Shown one piece after another: positions 10,945-20,639 of a stretch of DNA of 64,000 nucleotides (position 1 is the stretch's first letter; every line of letters begins with the position of its first letter). This DNA comes from Cylindrospermopsis curvispora GIHE-G1 (lineage in GTDB: Bacteria > Cyanobacteriota > Cyanobacteriia > Cyanobacteriales > Nostocaceae). The stretch is taken from contig NZ_CP060822.1 in assembly GCF_014489415.1 (NCBI RefSeq), positions 1,969,501 through 2,033,500 of the forward strand. The letters are read 5' to 3'. The notes under the pieces were generated by a model that did not search any database, had not been told where the DNA came from, and was given only the letters and a program-made list of their open reading frames with translations. Position numbers and translations under genes: made by a program.

Positions 10945-11751
10945 CTACTTCTGTCTTAATAACCGCACTTTGACTTCTTGATAAAATTCTTCCTGGAATA
11001 GCTCTACTTTAGACTGGGCACAAAGGAGCAATAGTGCCCAAAACACACTGACTAGGTTACCATGCTCGGAATTGTGCTCACTGCTAGATTTTTTGTCCAC
11101 CTGATTTGCTTGTTGTGTACCACTCCACAACTCTACCAGTTCTTCTAATCCCCAGGATGGTTCTGATGAATTTTCTTCTTTTGCTGCTAGAAGCAACACC
11201 TGTTCCACCTCCACAGCAACCTGGGTGAGATTTTCCTGGTGGGCTAATTCTAAGGCCGCTTTCATGGTTTTCATAGTTGGCTGACGCCTAGGTCGCTCCG
11301 ATTTGTTTGGCTTTTCTACCTCCTTTAGCTGACTAGCCATAATCTGTAACTGCTCGATTAATTCTACCAGAGTAACGCGACGCTTAGGTGGGGGCATGGC
11401 AGCGGTCCGCCTTCTTAATTGCCTCTCTAACTGCAACCTCTCTATACTATGTGACTCTGTATTGTTATCATCTGTAACTACATCTTCAAAACTATTATCT
11501 ATTGCACTATCTATTCTTGATAAATCCATTAAAGTATTTGCTTTAAACAGAACAAGCATAGATGCGGATAGAAAAGCCTGACCGGACTGGTGCAAATCTG
11601 ATTCATAACCTTGGGTGGTACTTTGGGGTGACATGAATTCTAAATACCGGTCAATTACCTCCACTACCTCCACATCCCAGGGATCTATCTCTCCCCTTTT
11701 GGCCTGTTCAATCAGGTTGTTAATTGTTGCTAACAGATCTTTGGCATCCAT
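10945..11751 (-). CDS. scpA: Segregation and condensation protein A
   Basis: ScpA is the kleisin that bridges the SMC dimer in the bacterial condensin. The protein has 268 residues. Its start resembles the family (DLLATINNLIEQAKRGEIDPWDVEVVEVIDRYLEF, here residues 5-39 in part), with the typical IDPWDV element. The middle is charged and the C-terminal winged-helix end (LLCAQSKVELFQEEFYQEV) binds the SMC head. No scpB or smc is adjacent. It is co-directional with the AI-2E exporter upstream, 29 bp apart, so the two may share a transcript. Confidence 0.88.
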   Translation of the reverse strand: MDAKDLLATINNLIEQAKRGEIDPWDVEVVEVIDRYLEFMSPQSTTQGYESDLHQSGQAFLSASMLVLFKANTLMDLSRIDSAIDNSFEDVVTDDNNTESHSIERLQLERQLRRRTAAMPPPKRRVTLVELIEQLQIMASQLKEVEKPNKSERPRRQPTMKTMKAALELAHQENLTQVAVEVEQVLLLAAKEENSSEPSWGLEELVELWSGTQQANQVDKKSSSEHNSEHGNLVSVFWALLLLCAQSKVELFQEEFYQEVKVRLLRQK

Positions 11752-11780
11752 GGGAATGTATAATTAAAAACCAATTTATT

Positions 11781-12821
11781 CTAAGTTATTCCGTTGTTTC
11801 TAATCGCGTCAATTGTACTCTTGATAGTACCCGCAATCGGTACTGCTACTAAAGTCCCCAGCAAACCCCCAATTTCAAATCCCATCAAAATGGCAATGAA
11901 AATCCATAGAGGATTGAGTCCGGTAAAATTACCAAGTAATTTGGGTGCTAGGATATTATCTCTGATCTGTTGTATGATGATTGCCACCATTGCTACTGGA
12001 AATGCTAACCACCAAGTCTGTAGGGATACTAGTAAGGTCACGAACCCTATACCTAAAGTAGCACCAATCACAGGAACTAGCTCGGAAATCCCTATAATAA
12101 TTGCAAATAATAGGGCAAAGGGAACTCTTAAAAATAAAAAAATTGGTGTTAAAGCGATTACCATGAATAATGCTAACAACAGTTGACTCAAAAAAAAGTT
12201 ATGAAAATTCAATTGTAAGGATTTACTCAAGGGTAATCCAATATAGGATGGTAGTTGATTAATTAACCCAGACCACAAGCGATCGCCATATATCAGCATA
12301 TAGAATGCCAATACGACGACTAGGACTATATTTAACAGTCCGGACAATAAAGTTCCAGCAAAACCCACTGCACCGGAGGCAATTTGTTGTAGAATGTTTT
12401 GCACGCTGGCATTGATTTGACTGCTAACCACACTAAAATCAATATGCAAACGCTTTTGACGAGCTAAAACCTGTAACCTACTTAAATTTTCTTGACTGGA
12501 AGTCACCCAATCGGGGATATTCTTGAGGAGCTGGGTTGTTTGTTCAACTAGCATGGGGACTAGGGTAAAACCTAGAATCACCAATAGGGTTAAAGTGATC
12601 ACTAAAACTATTATTACTGAGTAAGTTCTAGTAATCCTGGCCTTTTCTAGTAACTGCACAGGGTAATTGAGCAAAAAAGCTAAAATAGCTGCGATGCTGA
12701 GGATAGTGATTGGGTGCTGGAAGTAATGGAACAACAAAGAGAGTAACCAAACATTCACAGCGATAAGTGGACAAGCCAGTCCGTATGTTAATATAGTCTG
12801 CAGGGAAGCTGAAAGTCGCAT
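11781..12821 (-). CDS. AI-2E family transporter (TqsA/YdiK-like)
   Basis: Polytopic inner-membrane protein of 346 residues with about eight hydrophobic segments, belonging to the AI-2E exporter superfamily. The family-typical end segment with [15 protein letters not shown] and [18 protein letters not shown] is present near residues 240-320. The substrate in cyanobacteria is not established, so autoinducer-2 export should not be assumed. It is divergent from pdxH with only 23 bp between the two start codons, so the promoters of both genes must overlap the neighbouring coding sequence. Confidence 0.88.
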   Translation of the reverse strand: MRLSASLQTILTYGLACPLIAVNVWLLSLLFHYFQHPITILSIAAILAFLLNYPVQLLEKARITRTYSVIIVLVITLTLLVILGFTLVPMLVEQTTQLLKNIPDWVTSSQENLSRLQVLARQKRLHIDFSVVSSQINASVQNILQQIASGAVGFAGTLLSGLLNIVLVVVLAFYMLIYGDRLWSGLINQLPSYIGLPLSKSLQLNFHNFFLSQLLLALFMVIALTPIFLFLRVPFALLFAIIIGISELVPVIGATLGIGFVTLLVSLQTWWLAFPVAMVAIIIQQIRDNILAPKLLGNFTGLNPLWIFIAILMGFEIGGLLGTLVAVPIAGTIKSTIDAIRNNGIT

Positions 12822-12844
12822 GTTTAGTAATCAGGAACACAAAA

Positions 12845-13489
12845 ATGGATAGAACTATAGCCGATCTTCGACAGGACTACTCTTTACAAGAACTAGACGA
12901 GAAAAGTATTAATGGTAATCCCCTTGTACAATTTAGAATGTGGTTTGATCAAGCTATAGCAGCGGAATTACCCGAACCTAATGCCATGACCCTGGCAACT
13001 TGCAGCTCTGACGGCAAACCTTCAGCCAGAATGGTCTTATTAAAAGACTTTGACGAGAGAGGTTTTGTGTTGTTTACTAATTATAATAGTCATAAAGGAC
13101 AAGAATTAACGATAAATCCCCATGCAGCATTAGTTTTTTGGTGGGCACAATTGGAGCGTCAGGTGAGAATCGTGGGTGGGGTAGAAAAAATTTCCCCCCA
13201 GGAGTCTGATGGGTATTTTGAAGTGCGTCCCCATAGCAGTCGTTTAGGTGCTTGGGCTTCCAATCAAAGTGAAGTCATTCCCCATCGGGAGTTTTTGCAA
13301 TCAAAACTGTTAGAACTTGAGCAAAAATATGAAAATCAATTAATACCCAGACCTCCTCACTGGGGAGGGTTTCGGGTGATTCCCCAGCAAATTGAATTTT
13401 GGCAGGGGCGCTCTAGTCGTTTACACGATAGATTACTGTATACCCGGTTGCATAATCATGATTGGAAAATAGAGCGGTTGTCGCCTTAA
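12845..13489 (+). CDS. pdxH: Pyridoxamine/pyridoxine 5'-phosphate oxidase
   Basis: FMN-dependent oxidase that makes pyridoxal 5'-phosphate from its pyridoxine and pyridoxamine forms. The 214-residue length is typical. Family landmarks are [23 protein letters not shown] (split-barrel FMN site, residues 45-67), [27 protein letters not shown] and the C-terminal signature [13 protein letters not shown], whose arginines bind substrate. The ATG at 12845 follows immediately after a divergent promoter gap of 23 bp. Confidence 0.95.
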   Translation: MDRTIADLRQDYSLQELDEKSINGNPLVQFRMWFDQAIAAELPEPNAMTLATCSSDGKPSARMVLLKDFDERGFVLFTNYNSHKGQELTINPHAALVFWWAQLERQVRIVGGVEKISPQESDGYFEVRPHSSRLGAWASNQSEVIPHREFLQSKLLELEQKYENQLIPRPPHWGGFRVIPQQIEFWQGRSSRLHDRLLYTRLHNHDWKIERLSP

Positions 13490-13514
13490 ATATGTTTAAA
13501 TATATTATTGATTA

Positions 13515-14318
13515 TCAGCCTTGCTTGGGTGTGTTTGACCTGGAGTATTTCAAGTAGTAACCATACCAAACTAAAATAATAATCATCAAAGTTCCAATAC
13601 TAAGCATATTGGGGAGCCAAAACACTACATTTATTTGATTTAACTCTCCCAGTTGCATTTGCCATGTTATTTGTCGGTTATTTGTTTCTGGTGGGAGAGG
13701 TTTTGCCGTGGAATTAATATTCTTGATTCCCCAGGGTGTTTTTAGGGTAAAGTCTATGTTGAAGAGGGAAATTTGAGTTGTATTTGAACTGTTTTGCTGG
13801 GCGACCACTCCTGCTAAAGAGCGCAGATCCAATTGATAAATTAAATTATTTCTGGATAGGAACAAAAAGTTATTTTCTTTTAGAGTTATGTTGGAAGTAA
13901 TATTGATTGGTTCATGGAGAGAGGTTTGTAGGGAGCGTGGGTAAAAATTGGCTAATTTCTCCTCTAGTTCTTGACCATGAGTAAAAGGTATTTTCACCAT
14001 CAGTTCACCAGGAGAAATATATTTGGTGGAACCCCCTATGTTGCTAACGCGACGAGATAAAACATTAAACCACTCCTGTAAATAATCACTGCTGAAACTG
14101 GTCAAGTTTTCAGCAATCCGAATGTGTTGTACCCATTCAGCATTATTACTGTCATGGAAATTAATACCCAGATTGTATTCTACACAACCGGATAAGATTA
14201 AGGACATAAAGATGATTAAAATCATCATCACCTTTTTGGAGTTTTTTGCCAGCTTTATTAAGCTTCTGCTATGGATACTGTTTTTAAAAACCAACCTTGT
14301 GGTTTTGTATGTGGCCAT
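13515..14318 (-). CDS. DUF3153 lipoprotein
   Basis: Cyanobacterial family of unknown function. A hydrophobic stretch ending in the lipobox LSGC lies near residues 30-45 (MMILIIFMSLILSGC), so the mature protein probably begins with a lipidated cysteine; the 31 residues in front are positively charged and the true start may be the Met near residue 31. The body resembles YebC-free beta-rich DUF3153 domains (VEYNLGINFHDSNNAEWVQHI) and the C-terminus has one membrane helix (NMLSIGTLMIIILVWYGYYL). Exported and anchored at both ends is the likely topology. Family assignment is from memory of the domain. Confidence 0.7.
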   Translation of the reverse strand: MATYKTTRLVFKNSIHSRSLIKLAKNSKKVMMILIIFMSLILSGCVEYNLGINFHDSNNAEWVQHIRIAENLTSFSSDYLQEWFNVLSRRVSNIGGSTKYISPGELMVKIPFTHGQELEEKLANFYPRSLQTSLHEPINITSNITLKENNFLFLSRNNLIYQLDLRSLAGVVAQQNSSNTTQISLFNIDFTLKTPWGIKNINSTAKPLPPETNNRQITWQMQLGELNQINVVFWLPNMLSIGTLMIIILVWYGYYLKYSRSNTPKQG

Positions 14319-14370
14319 ATATTTTCTCCTTTAGAACAAGGTAAACTCCATCTAACTGCTAACAACCCAT

Positions 14371-14886
14371 TCAGAAACTCAACCAAACTAAATAGGAAAT
14401 AGTACAAGCAGCAATAATTAAAGCCACCCAAATAAAAAGATTATCCTGTGTGTTTACCTGACTAAGATCCACATATTCTGAATCCGGGGACTTCTTGGGC
14501 AAAGTTGATTTTTGCGGAGCAATTAGGGTTTTGGTTTGACGCTCAGAAATTGTAGCAAAATCAGGTATCTCTGTCATCCATTCTTTTGGTCGTTTAAGTT
14601 TGGGAGCTTTTAATATGTAGACTAAGCGCTTAGCCTGGGATTTAACTTCATAATGGGGATGATGGGAAAGTTGTTGACAAAGGGCGATCGCCTCTTGGGA
14701 TCTTCCCGTAGCTTCATAAGCGTTAACTAACCAGATATTTACTTCTCCAGCAAAGCGAGAATTTTGCGACAGTAGACTAGTAGCTTTTTCCAAGTTATCT
14801 ACAGATTGTTGATATTCACCGTTCTCAAAGGCAATTTTGCCCTGGGAGTAGAGATTTTTCGCAGTTTCTAGGTTTTCTGTGCCCAT
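14371..14886 (-). CDS. TPR-repeat protein with C-terminal membrane anchor
   Basis: A 171-residue protein with two tetratricopeptide-like helix pairs in the first 85 residues (NLYSQGKIAFENGEYQQSV and VNAYEATGRSQEAIALCQQL), a polar linker and one C-terminal transmembrane helix (LFIWVALIIAACTISYLVWL). This is the layout of a tail-anchored scaffold facing the cytoplasm. It sits in the same orientation between argB and the DUF3153 gene. No specific function is recognised. Confidence 0.75.
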   Translation of the reverse strand: MGTENLETAKNLYSQGKIAFENGEYQQSVDNLEKATSLLSQNSRFAGEVNIWLVNAYEATGRSQEAIALCQQLSHHPHYEVKSQAKRLVYILKAPKLKRPKEWMTEIPDFATISERQTKTLIAPQKSTLPKKSPDSEYVDLSQVNTQDNLFIWVALIIAACTISYLVWLSF

Positions 14887-14973
14887 TGGTGATTAGTTCA
14901 TTGATAGTTACTTAGGGCTTAAATTTCTCCTCCAGCTCATCGAGAAACTTTTGGATACAAGCCCTATTAGTGT

Positions 14974-15864
14974 TTACTGAAACTGAGATCCTAAGATCAT
15001 AGTTCCAATCCCCACATCCGTGAATATTTCTAACAATAGAGCATGGGGAATACGACCATCAATTATATGGGCGGCCTTTACCCCCTGAGCAAGAGAGCGC
15101 ACACAACAGTTAACCTTAGGGATCATACCCCCACTCACTATACCATCATTAATCAATTCTCTTGCTTCTCTAATATCCACTTTAGGAATCAAAGTAGATG
15201 GATCCTTGTAGTTTGTTAAAATCCCCCTAGTATCCGTTAATAAAATTAACTTTTCCGCTCCTAAAGCAGCTGCTATTTCTCCTGCTACCGTATCAGCGTT
15301 AATGTTATAAGCCTGTCCGCTATCGTCAGCTGCTACGCTAGAAACTACTGGAATATAACCACTTTTAGAAAGGGTTTCTAGAACCTTGATATTAACACTG
15401 CTGACTTCCCCCACAAAACCAATACTTTCATCTCCCTGGGGACGAGCAGTAATCAAGTTACCATCTTTACCACAAAGTCCCACTGCCATACCACCAGATT
15501 GGTTAATCAGAGAGACTATTTCTTTATTGACTCTACCTACCAGCACCATTTCTACCACATCCATGGTTGGTGCATCGGTTACTCGCAGGCCATTTTTAAA
15601 TTGTGGTTCGATCCCTAGTTTATCCAACCAGCTATTAATCTCAGGACCACCACCATGAACCAAAATTGGTCTTAGACCGACACAAGATAAAAATACAATG
15701 TCACGAATAACTTTGTCTTTAAGACTACTGTCTTTCATTGCCGCACCTCCGTATTTGACTACTACGGTACGACCTGAAAACTGTTGGATATATGGTAGAG
15801 CTTCGCTGAGAATCTTAACGCGGGTGGCTTCTGCTTGCCTGATATACTCAATATCGTTAACCAT
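14974..15864 (-). CDS. argB: Acetylglutamate kinase
   Basis: Phosphorylates N-acetyl-glutamate in arginine synthesis; in cyanobacteria it is the target of the PII protein GlnB. The 296-residue chain shows the amino-acid kinase signatures VVKYGGAAM (near residue 35), LVHGGGPEI (near 68), LCGKDGNLI and [25 protein letters not shown] (split here by length; residues about 187-211). The C-terminal part [11 protein letters not shown] and the arginine-type N-terminal helix (residues 1-30) suit the hexameric, arginine-inhibited form. It lies 61 bp downstream of aroK, same strand. Confidence 0.96.
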   Translation of the reverse strand: MVNDIEYIRQAEATRVKILSEALPYIQQFSGRTVVVKYGGAAMKDSSLKDKVIRDIVFLSCVGLRPILVHGGGPEINSWLDKLGIEPQFKNGLRVTDAPTMDVVEMVLVGRVNKEIVSLINQSGGMAVGLCGKDGNLITARPQGDESIGFVGEVSSVNIKVLETLSKSGYIPVVSSVAADDSGQAYNINADTVAGEIAAALGAEKLILLTDTRGILTNYKDPSTLIPKVDIREARELINDGIVSGGMIPKVNCCVRSLAQGVKAAHIIDGRIPHALLLEIFTDVGIGTMILGSQFQ

Positions 15865-15925
15865 TATGTAAATATTCCAAGTTTGATGCTGAATTTGCTA
15901 TGAAACTAAATATAGCTTTAGCGGG

Positions 15926-16492
15926 TTAATTTTGGGATTTCTCCACCGGTGTTTTCAGAACTCTAGGAATTGCCTGCACAATATTGGTTACAGTCTGTTC
16001 TGGTGTTTCCTGTTGGGTAATCTCAATATGTAAATCAGCCTGGGAGTACAAACTATAACGCTCATCTAAAAGCGATCGCAATTTACTCTGGGGGTCTGGG
16101 TCTTGTAAAAGAGGTCTTGTTTGATCTTCCTTTAATCGCTCTAGTAGTATTTCTACTGGTACATTAAGCCAAATTATTAACCCATGATGGAGATAACTCC
16201 AATTTTCTCGGCGCAGAACAATGCCTCCACCCGTAGCAATGGTTAATTTAGTATAGGCACAGACCTGAGCTAAAACATTACTTTCCAGTTGACGAAATGC
16301 TGGTTCTCCCTCGGTGGTGAAAATATCGCTGATGGGTTTACCCGCAGCTTTGACTATAATTTCATCAGTATCTATAAAACTATAATTGACTGCTTGTGCT
16401 AGTAAACTACCAATGGTAGTTTTACCACTTCCCATCATGCCAATTAAATATAGGTTTACTCCTTTTAATAATTGCTTGATTGAAGCATCCAT
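15926..16492 (-). CDS. aroK: Shikimate kinase
   Basis: Phosphorylates shikimate in aromatic amino-acid synthesis. 188 residues, typical size. P-loop GMMGSGKTT is at residues 18-26, the shikimate-binding aspartate is in FIDTDEIIV, and the family motifs FRQLESNVL, ATGGGIVLR and RPLL follow. The gene follows the LapA-like gene with only a 3-bp gap, so they are probably co-transcribed and may be translationally coupled. A HIP1 octamer lies inside the coding region. Confidence 0.95.
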   Translation of the reverse strand: MDASIKQLLKGVNLYLIGMMGSGKTTIGSLLAQAVNYSFIDTDEIIVKAAGKPISDIFTTEGEPAFRQLESNVLAQVCAYTKLTIATGGGIVLRRENWSYLHHGLIIWLNVPVEILLERLKEDQTRPLLQDPDPQSKLRSLLDERYSLYSQADLHIEITQQETPEQTVTNIVQAIPRVLKTPVEKSQN

Positions 16493-16495
16493 GAT

Positions 16496-17113
16496 CTATT
16501 CCTCATCTGTCAAAAAATCCCAATCATCATCAGTATCATTATCACTTGGGTTGGTGCTTGGGGGTTGATAGGGGGGAATAATGACTCGATAGTCCGCATC
16601 ATAAATTGATTCAGCCTTGCCCACCCCAGTATTTTTAGGTGACTGGGAACTGTAGGAATAAACGGAGTCGGAAGGAGAAACATTCCGTTGGGTTGGTGAT
16701 TTTGGTGGTTGGGTGAAATCCCAGTCATCACCTTCCTGGGAACCCATTTGCCAATCATCAAATTTATCACCGGTGTCATCATTGCCATTTCTTGACCTGG
16801 GTGGATGATTGACAGAATGTGTATTCTCTTGATTATAGGTATCAAAAGATTTTGATCCGCTTGGGGGAGCAGATGAACCGGTCTGAGTGGTGGAGTACCC
16901 AGTGATTTTCCACAGGGTGCTAACGAAGGTATTAATAAGTAAGGATGTTAAACCACCAGCAGTAATGCTAAATAAAATCCACAAAGCTAGGGGTAGGGGA
17001 CGACTCCGCATTCCCAAGAACATTAGAGGTAAGCTAGGAGCAAGATTTTGGACTAATAAAATCATTAGTCCCACCAGTGTTACCACTAAAAAAGGTAATT
17101 TTCTACTCACCAC
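16496..17113 (-). CDS. LapA-like (DUF1049) two-helix membrane protein with acidic tail
   Basis: The first 65 residues form two transmembrane helices (LPFLVVTLVGLMILLVQNLA and LALWILFSITAGGLTSLLI), the pattern of lipopolysaccharide-assembly protein A-like domains in cyanobacteria. The remaining 140 residues are polar, Ser/Asp/Pro-rich and probably disordered, ending in the acidic DDDWDFLTDEE. The gene overlaps the end of prfB by 11 bp and is 3 bp ahead of aroK. Function unknown. Confidence 0.7.
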   Translation of the reverse strand: MVSRKLPFLVVTLVGLMILLVQNLAPSLPLMFLGMRSRPLPLALWILFSITAGGLTSLLINTFVSTLWKITGYSTTQTGSSAPPSGSKSFDTYNQENTHSVNHPPRSRNGNDDTGDKFDDWQMGSQEGDDWDFTQPPKSPTQRNVSPSDSVYSYSSQSPKNTGVGKAESIYDADYRVIIPPYQPPSTNPSDNDTDDDWDFLTDEE

Positions 17114-18222
17114 TAGTTACCAATTGATTTTCTTGCCTGAGATATGCCTGAATAAAATTATCCAGATCACCATTCATCACATCACTAATAGCTGTGGTTT
17201 CAATGTTTGTACGCAAGTCTTTTACTATTTGGTAAGGATGAAAAACATAGTTACGTATTTGATTGCCCCAGGATGCTTCCACCATGTCACCACGAATTTC
17301 AGCTATCTCTTGGGCACGTTGTTCCCTGGCAATAACTAAAAGTTTAGCCTTGAGACGAGCCAAAGCTTTCTCCTTATTTTGTAATTGCGATCGCTCTTCT
17401 GTACAACGCACTGCTACTCCTGTAGGAATATGAACTATGCGCACTGCTGTTTCCACCTTGTTGACGTTTTGTCCACCCTTACCCCCTGCTCTGGAGGTAG
17501 TGATTTCTAAATCTTTCTCTGGTATTTCTAGGGTAACGGAGTTATCTATTTGTGGCATAACTTCCACTCCAGCAAAACTAGTTTGGCGTTTACCATTGGC
17601 ATTAAAAGGAGAAATTCTCACTAACCGATGGGTTCCCATTTCTGCGCGTAGATAACCATAGGCATAACGACCTGTAATTTCCAGGGTAGCTGATTTTATC
17701 CCCGCTTCATCACCTTCAGATTCTTCAGCTAGTGTCACCTTATAGCCATGGGCTTCTGCCCAACGGGTGTACATCCGCATCAGCATAAATGCCCAGTCTT
17801 GGGCATCCGTTCCTCCTGCACCTGCATTGATTGTTAGGACTGCGCCCTGGCTATCATAGGGTCCAGAAAGTAGTTGTTGCAACTCCCACTGATCCAGATC
17901 GCGGTGCATTTGGTTAATGGTAGTTTCAGCTTCCTGTAAGAGTCCTTCATCTGCTTCTAGTTCCAATAGTTCCACTACTGCTTTAGTATCTTCTAAGTTA
18001 GCCTGCCAGTGGTAATACTGATCTAGGTGAGATTTGAGGTCATTTAGCTCCTGAAGTGTTTGTTGTGCCTGGTTTTGGTCTTCCCAAAATTCTGGTTGGG
18101 CTGAGATCTGTTCCAGGTCTTGAATTTTGGCTTTGACTGCAGGTACGTCAAAGATAGTCCTGGGTTTTACCCAGGCGATTACACAATACTTCTATTTCCC
18201 GTTTTAGTTCTAGAACTTCCAT
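17103..18222 (-). CDS. prfB: Peptide chain release factor 2, with programmed +1 frameshift
   Basis: RF2 recognises UGA and UAA and triggers peptide release. The main frame holds the release motif GGQNVNKVETAVR (GGQ) and the SPF codon-recognition tripeptide (VRISPFNANGK). The ATG at 18222 opens a 24-codon first frame (MEVLELKREIEVL...YL) that ends at an in-frame UGA (18148-18150). Shifting +1 at CTT TGA C continues directly into DVPAVKAKIQ and the rest of RF2. Preceding CAGGAC has partial Shine-Dalgarno character, as in the Escherichia coli site. The gene is therefore autoregulated by its own product: low RF2 means slower UGA termination and more frameshifting. Full product about 372 residues. 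Confidence 0.95.
18145..18165 (-). promoter_or_regulatory. prfB programmed +1 frameshift site
   Basis: On the minus strand the site reads CCCAGGACTATCTTTGAC. The slippery CTT codon (18151-18153) is followed by the in-frame TGA (18148-18150) and C, the poor-termination context used by RF2 genes across bacteria. The purine-rich AGGA four to eight bases upstream is the stimulatory anti-Shine-Dalgarno contact. The downstream +1 frame is open and encodes recognisable RF2. Confidence 0.93.
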
Positions 18223-18286
18223 AGTTTATCCTATCCATAAGAACAAGAGTGGTGTGGGAGCAGTTAACTGCTCCCACTTTAATTGA

Positions 18287-19015
18287 TTAGTCCCGACTAT
18301 TTAAGGCAATTAACAGTCTCAAAATAAACACAAAAAGGTTAATGTATGTTAGATACATTGACAAGGCTGCGGGCAAGTACTCTTCATTACTGTAGGTGCG
18401 GGGTAGTATGTAAAAATCTACTACCGATGCTCCAGCAAAGAGAAATACTCCTAGGCCGGAGATACCAATTTCTAACCAGCTGGGTGTATAAACGCCGAAC
18501 AGGGCAAAAACAAATTGAGTTAGGCATACAACAACCAAAGCTAGTATTCCCAGAGAAATGGTTTTCGTCAGGGCCATGCCATCGGAGTCTGAAAGATTAC
18601 TACCGATTTGACGGGCCACAATGAAGGTGATACCACATGATAAGGCTGCTATGCCAATACCCTGAATACCCACTCCTTGGGTGCCTAGAGCCACGAATAC
18701 TAAGCCGCTGAGGGTGTATCCTGACAACAGACTATAAATGGCTAGGAGTGGCAAAGCAATGGCATTTTGACCCTTCTTGGCCACATTTTGGGCAACAAAG
18801 AACAAAATCAGTTCCACTACTACCGCACCCAAAAAACTAGAAAAGAATAGTTCTGGGTAGGAATTAATAATACCTAGACCACCATAGGTGCCCACAGCGG
18901 TGAGAACAAGACCACCACCAACATAGGGCAAAGCCTTGGCAATAACGTTGGGACCAACAAGACTGCGGTTTTGAGCCTCACGAAAGGCTTGACGAAAATT
19001 ACTGGTGTTGCTCAT
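18287..19015 (-). CDS. Bax inhibitor-1/YccA family membrane protein
   Basis: A 242-residue polytopic protein with about seven hydrophobic segments, matching the BI-1/YccA superfamily, whose bacterial members are calcium-leak channels or interact with FtsH. Typical features are the start ...FRQAFREAQ, the central GYTLSGLVFVALG and the C-terminal LYLTYINLFVFILRLL-type ending (here MYLTYINLFVFILRLLIAL). It is downstream of prfB's promoter region and opposite to the Ycf46-like gene. The link to FtsH in this organism is speculation. Confidence 0.85.
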   Translation of the reverse strand: MSNTSNFRQAFREAQNRSLVGPNVIAKALPYVGGGLVLTAVGTYGGLGIINSYPELFFSSFLGAVVVELILFFVAQNVAKKGQNAIALPLLAIYSLLSGYTLSGLVFVALGTQGVGIQGIGIAALSCGITFIVARQIGSNLSDSDGMALTKTISLGILALVVVCLTQFVFALFGVYTPSWLEIGISGLGVFLFAGASVVDFYILPRTYSNEEYLPAALSMYLTYINLFVFILRLLIALNSRD

Positions 19016-19085
19016 ACTACAAGTTTACAGCCGAATTTACAAATAGCAATTATCTATGTCATTATAACAACTCTATTCTATCACT

Positions 19086-20597
19086 ATGAACTTCCGCGAA
19101 GAATTTAAACTATTACTCCGTGCCCGCTATCCCCTAATTTACATTCCTACCCAGGAAGAAGAAAGGGTGGAAGCTACTATTAGAGAAGAAGCAACAAATC
19201 AAGGAAATCGCCCGGTTTATACCTGGGACTTTGTTGATGGTTATCAGGGAAACCCCAATGATCAGGGTTTTGGTAAACGCAATCCTCTGCAAGCTTTAGA
19301 ATTTGTTGAAAAAATACCATCTTCTGTGTGTGCGGTTATAATTTTAAGAGATTATCATCGCTTTTTAGACGATGTGGCTATTGCTCGCAAACTTCGTAAT
19401 TTATCCCGACTCCTGAAATCTCAACCGAAAAACATTGTTTTATTATCCCCACGTGTTCTGATCCCCGATGATTTGACAGAAGTTATGACTGTGGTGGAAT
19501 TCCCCTTACCCACTGTCCCGGAAATTAAAACTGAAGTGGAAAAATTGTTACAGGTCACGGGTAACTCCCTGTCCGGTCAGTTTGTTGATGATTTGGTACG
19601 TTCTTGTCAGGGTCTATCAATGGAAAGAATTCGCCGAGTTCTGTCACGGGCTTTAGCATCTCATGGAGAGCTATTACCAGAAGATGTGGATCTGGTTCTG
19701 GAAGAAAAACGCCAAACTATTCGCCAAACTCAAATTCTCGACTTCTACCCTGCTACCGAGCAAATCTCCGATATTGGCGGATTAGATAATCTCAAAGACT
19801 GGTTAATTCGCCGTGGTGGCTCATTTACACAACGGGCTCGACAGTACGGATTGCCACACCCCCGTGGTTTAATGTTAGTGGGAATTCAGGGAACTGGTAA
19901 GTCCCTAACTGCTAAGGCGATCGCACACTATTGGCATTTACCTCTGTTACGCTTAGATGTGGGTCGTTTATTTGGAGGTTTAGTTGGCGAGTCGGAATCC
20001 CGCACTAGACAAATGATTCAAGTTGCTGAAGCTCTAGCTCCCTGTGTATTGTGGATTGATGAAATTGATAAGGCTTTTTCTGGTCTGGGTAGTAAGGGTG
20101 ATGCGGGAACAACCAGTCGGGTATTTGGCACTTTTATCACCTGGTTAGCAGAAAAGACTTCTCCGGTATTTGTGGTTTCTACTGCTAATGATATTCAGTC
20201 TCTACCTCCAGAAATGTTGCGTAAGGGGCGATTTGATGAAATTTTCTTTGTGGGTTTACCCACCCAGGAAGAAAGAAAGGCTATTTTCCATGTTCACCTA
20301 TCTAGGTTACGTCCCCATAATGTCAAGGGTTATGACATTGATAGATTGGCCTACGAAACTCCTGATTTTTCGGGAGCAGAAATTCAGCAGACTTTAATTG
20401 AAGCTATGCACATTGCGTTTAGTCAAGACCGTGATTTTATCACTGATGACATTTTAGAAGCTGCCAGTCAAATCATTCCTCTAGCTAGAACAGCTGTGGA
20501 ACAAATTCAACAACTTCAACAATGGGCAGCTTCTGGTCGGGCCCGTCTAGCTTCTAAGCATAGCTCTTTAACTGAACGTATACAACGTCAATTATAG
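19086..20597 (+). CDS. AAA ATPase, Ycf46-like
   Basis: A 503-residue cytoplasmic AAA+ ATPase like Ycf46 of plastids and cyanobacteria, implicated in CO2 response/carbon utilisation in Synechocystis (family knowledge). The N-terminal half is a degenerate nucleotide-binding region (residues 1-225). The C-terminal AAA domain has Walker A GIQGTGKS (about 262-269), Walker B VLWIDEIDKA (about 318-327), the sensor region VVSTAND and arginine finger RKGRFDEIFF. The ATG is at 19086 close to the divergent Bax-inhibitor gene (70 bp). It is followed by the SH3 gene 42 bp on. Confidence 0.88.
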   Translation: MNFREEFKLLLRARYPLIYIPTQEEERVEATIREEATNQGNRPVYTWDFVDGYQGNPNDQGFGKRNPLQALEFVEKIPSSVCAVIILRDYHRFLDDVAIARKLRNLSRLLKSQPKNIVLLSPRVLIPDDLTEVMTVVEFPLPTVPEIKTEVEKLLQVTGNSLSGQFVDDLVRSCQGLSMERIRRVLSRALASHGELLPEDVDLVLEEKRQTIRQTQILDFYPATEQISDIGGLDNLKDWLIRRGGSFTQRARQYGLPHPRGLMLVGIQGTGKSLTAKAIAHYWHLPLLRLDVGRLFGGLVGESESRTRQMIQVAEALAPCVLWIDEIDKAFSGLGSKGDAGTTSRVFGTFITWLAEKTSPVFVVSTANDIQSLPPEMLRKGRFDEIFFVGLPTQEERKAIFHVHLSRLRPHNVKGYDIDRLAYETPDFSGAEIQQTLIEAMHIAFSQDRDFITDDILEAASQIIPLARTAVEQIQQLQQWAASGRARLASKHSSLTERIQRQL

Positions 20598-20639
20598 TAG
20601 GTAGTGGGATGTATCCTCTTGATAAAATAAGGAATAACT

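Noticed and set aside
17103-18222. prfB as a broken gene because of its in-frame stop
   Set aside because: The CTT TGA C context and the open +1 frame match the known RF2 frameshift, so the gene is functional.
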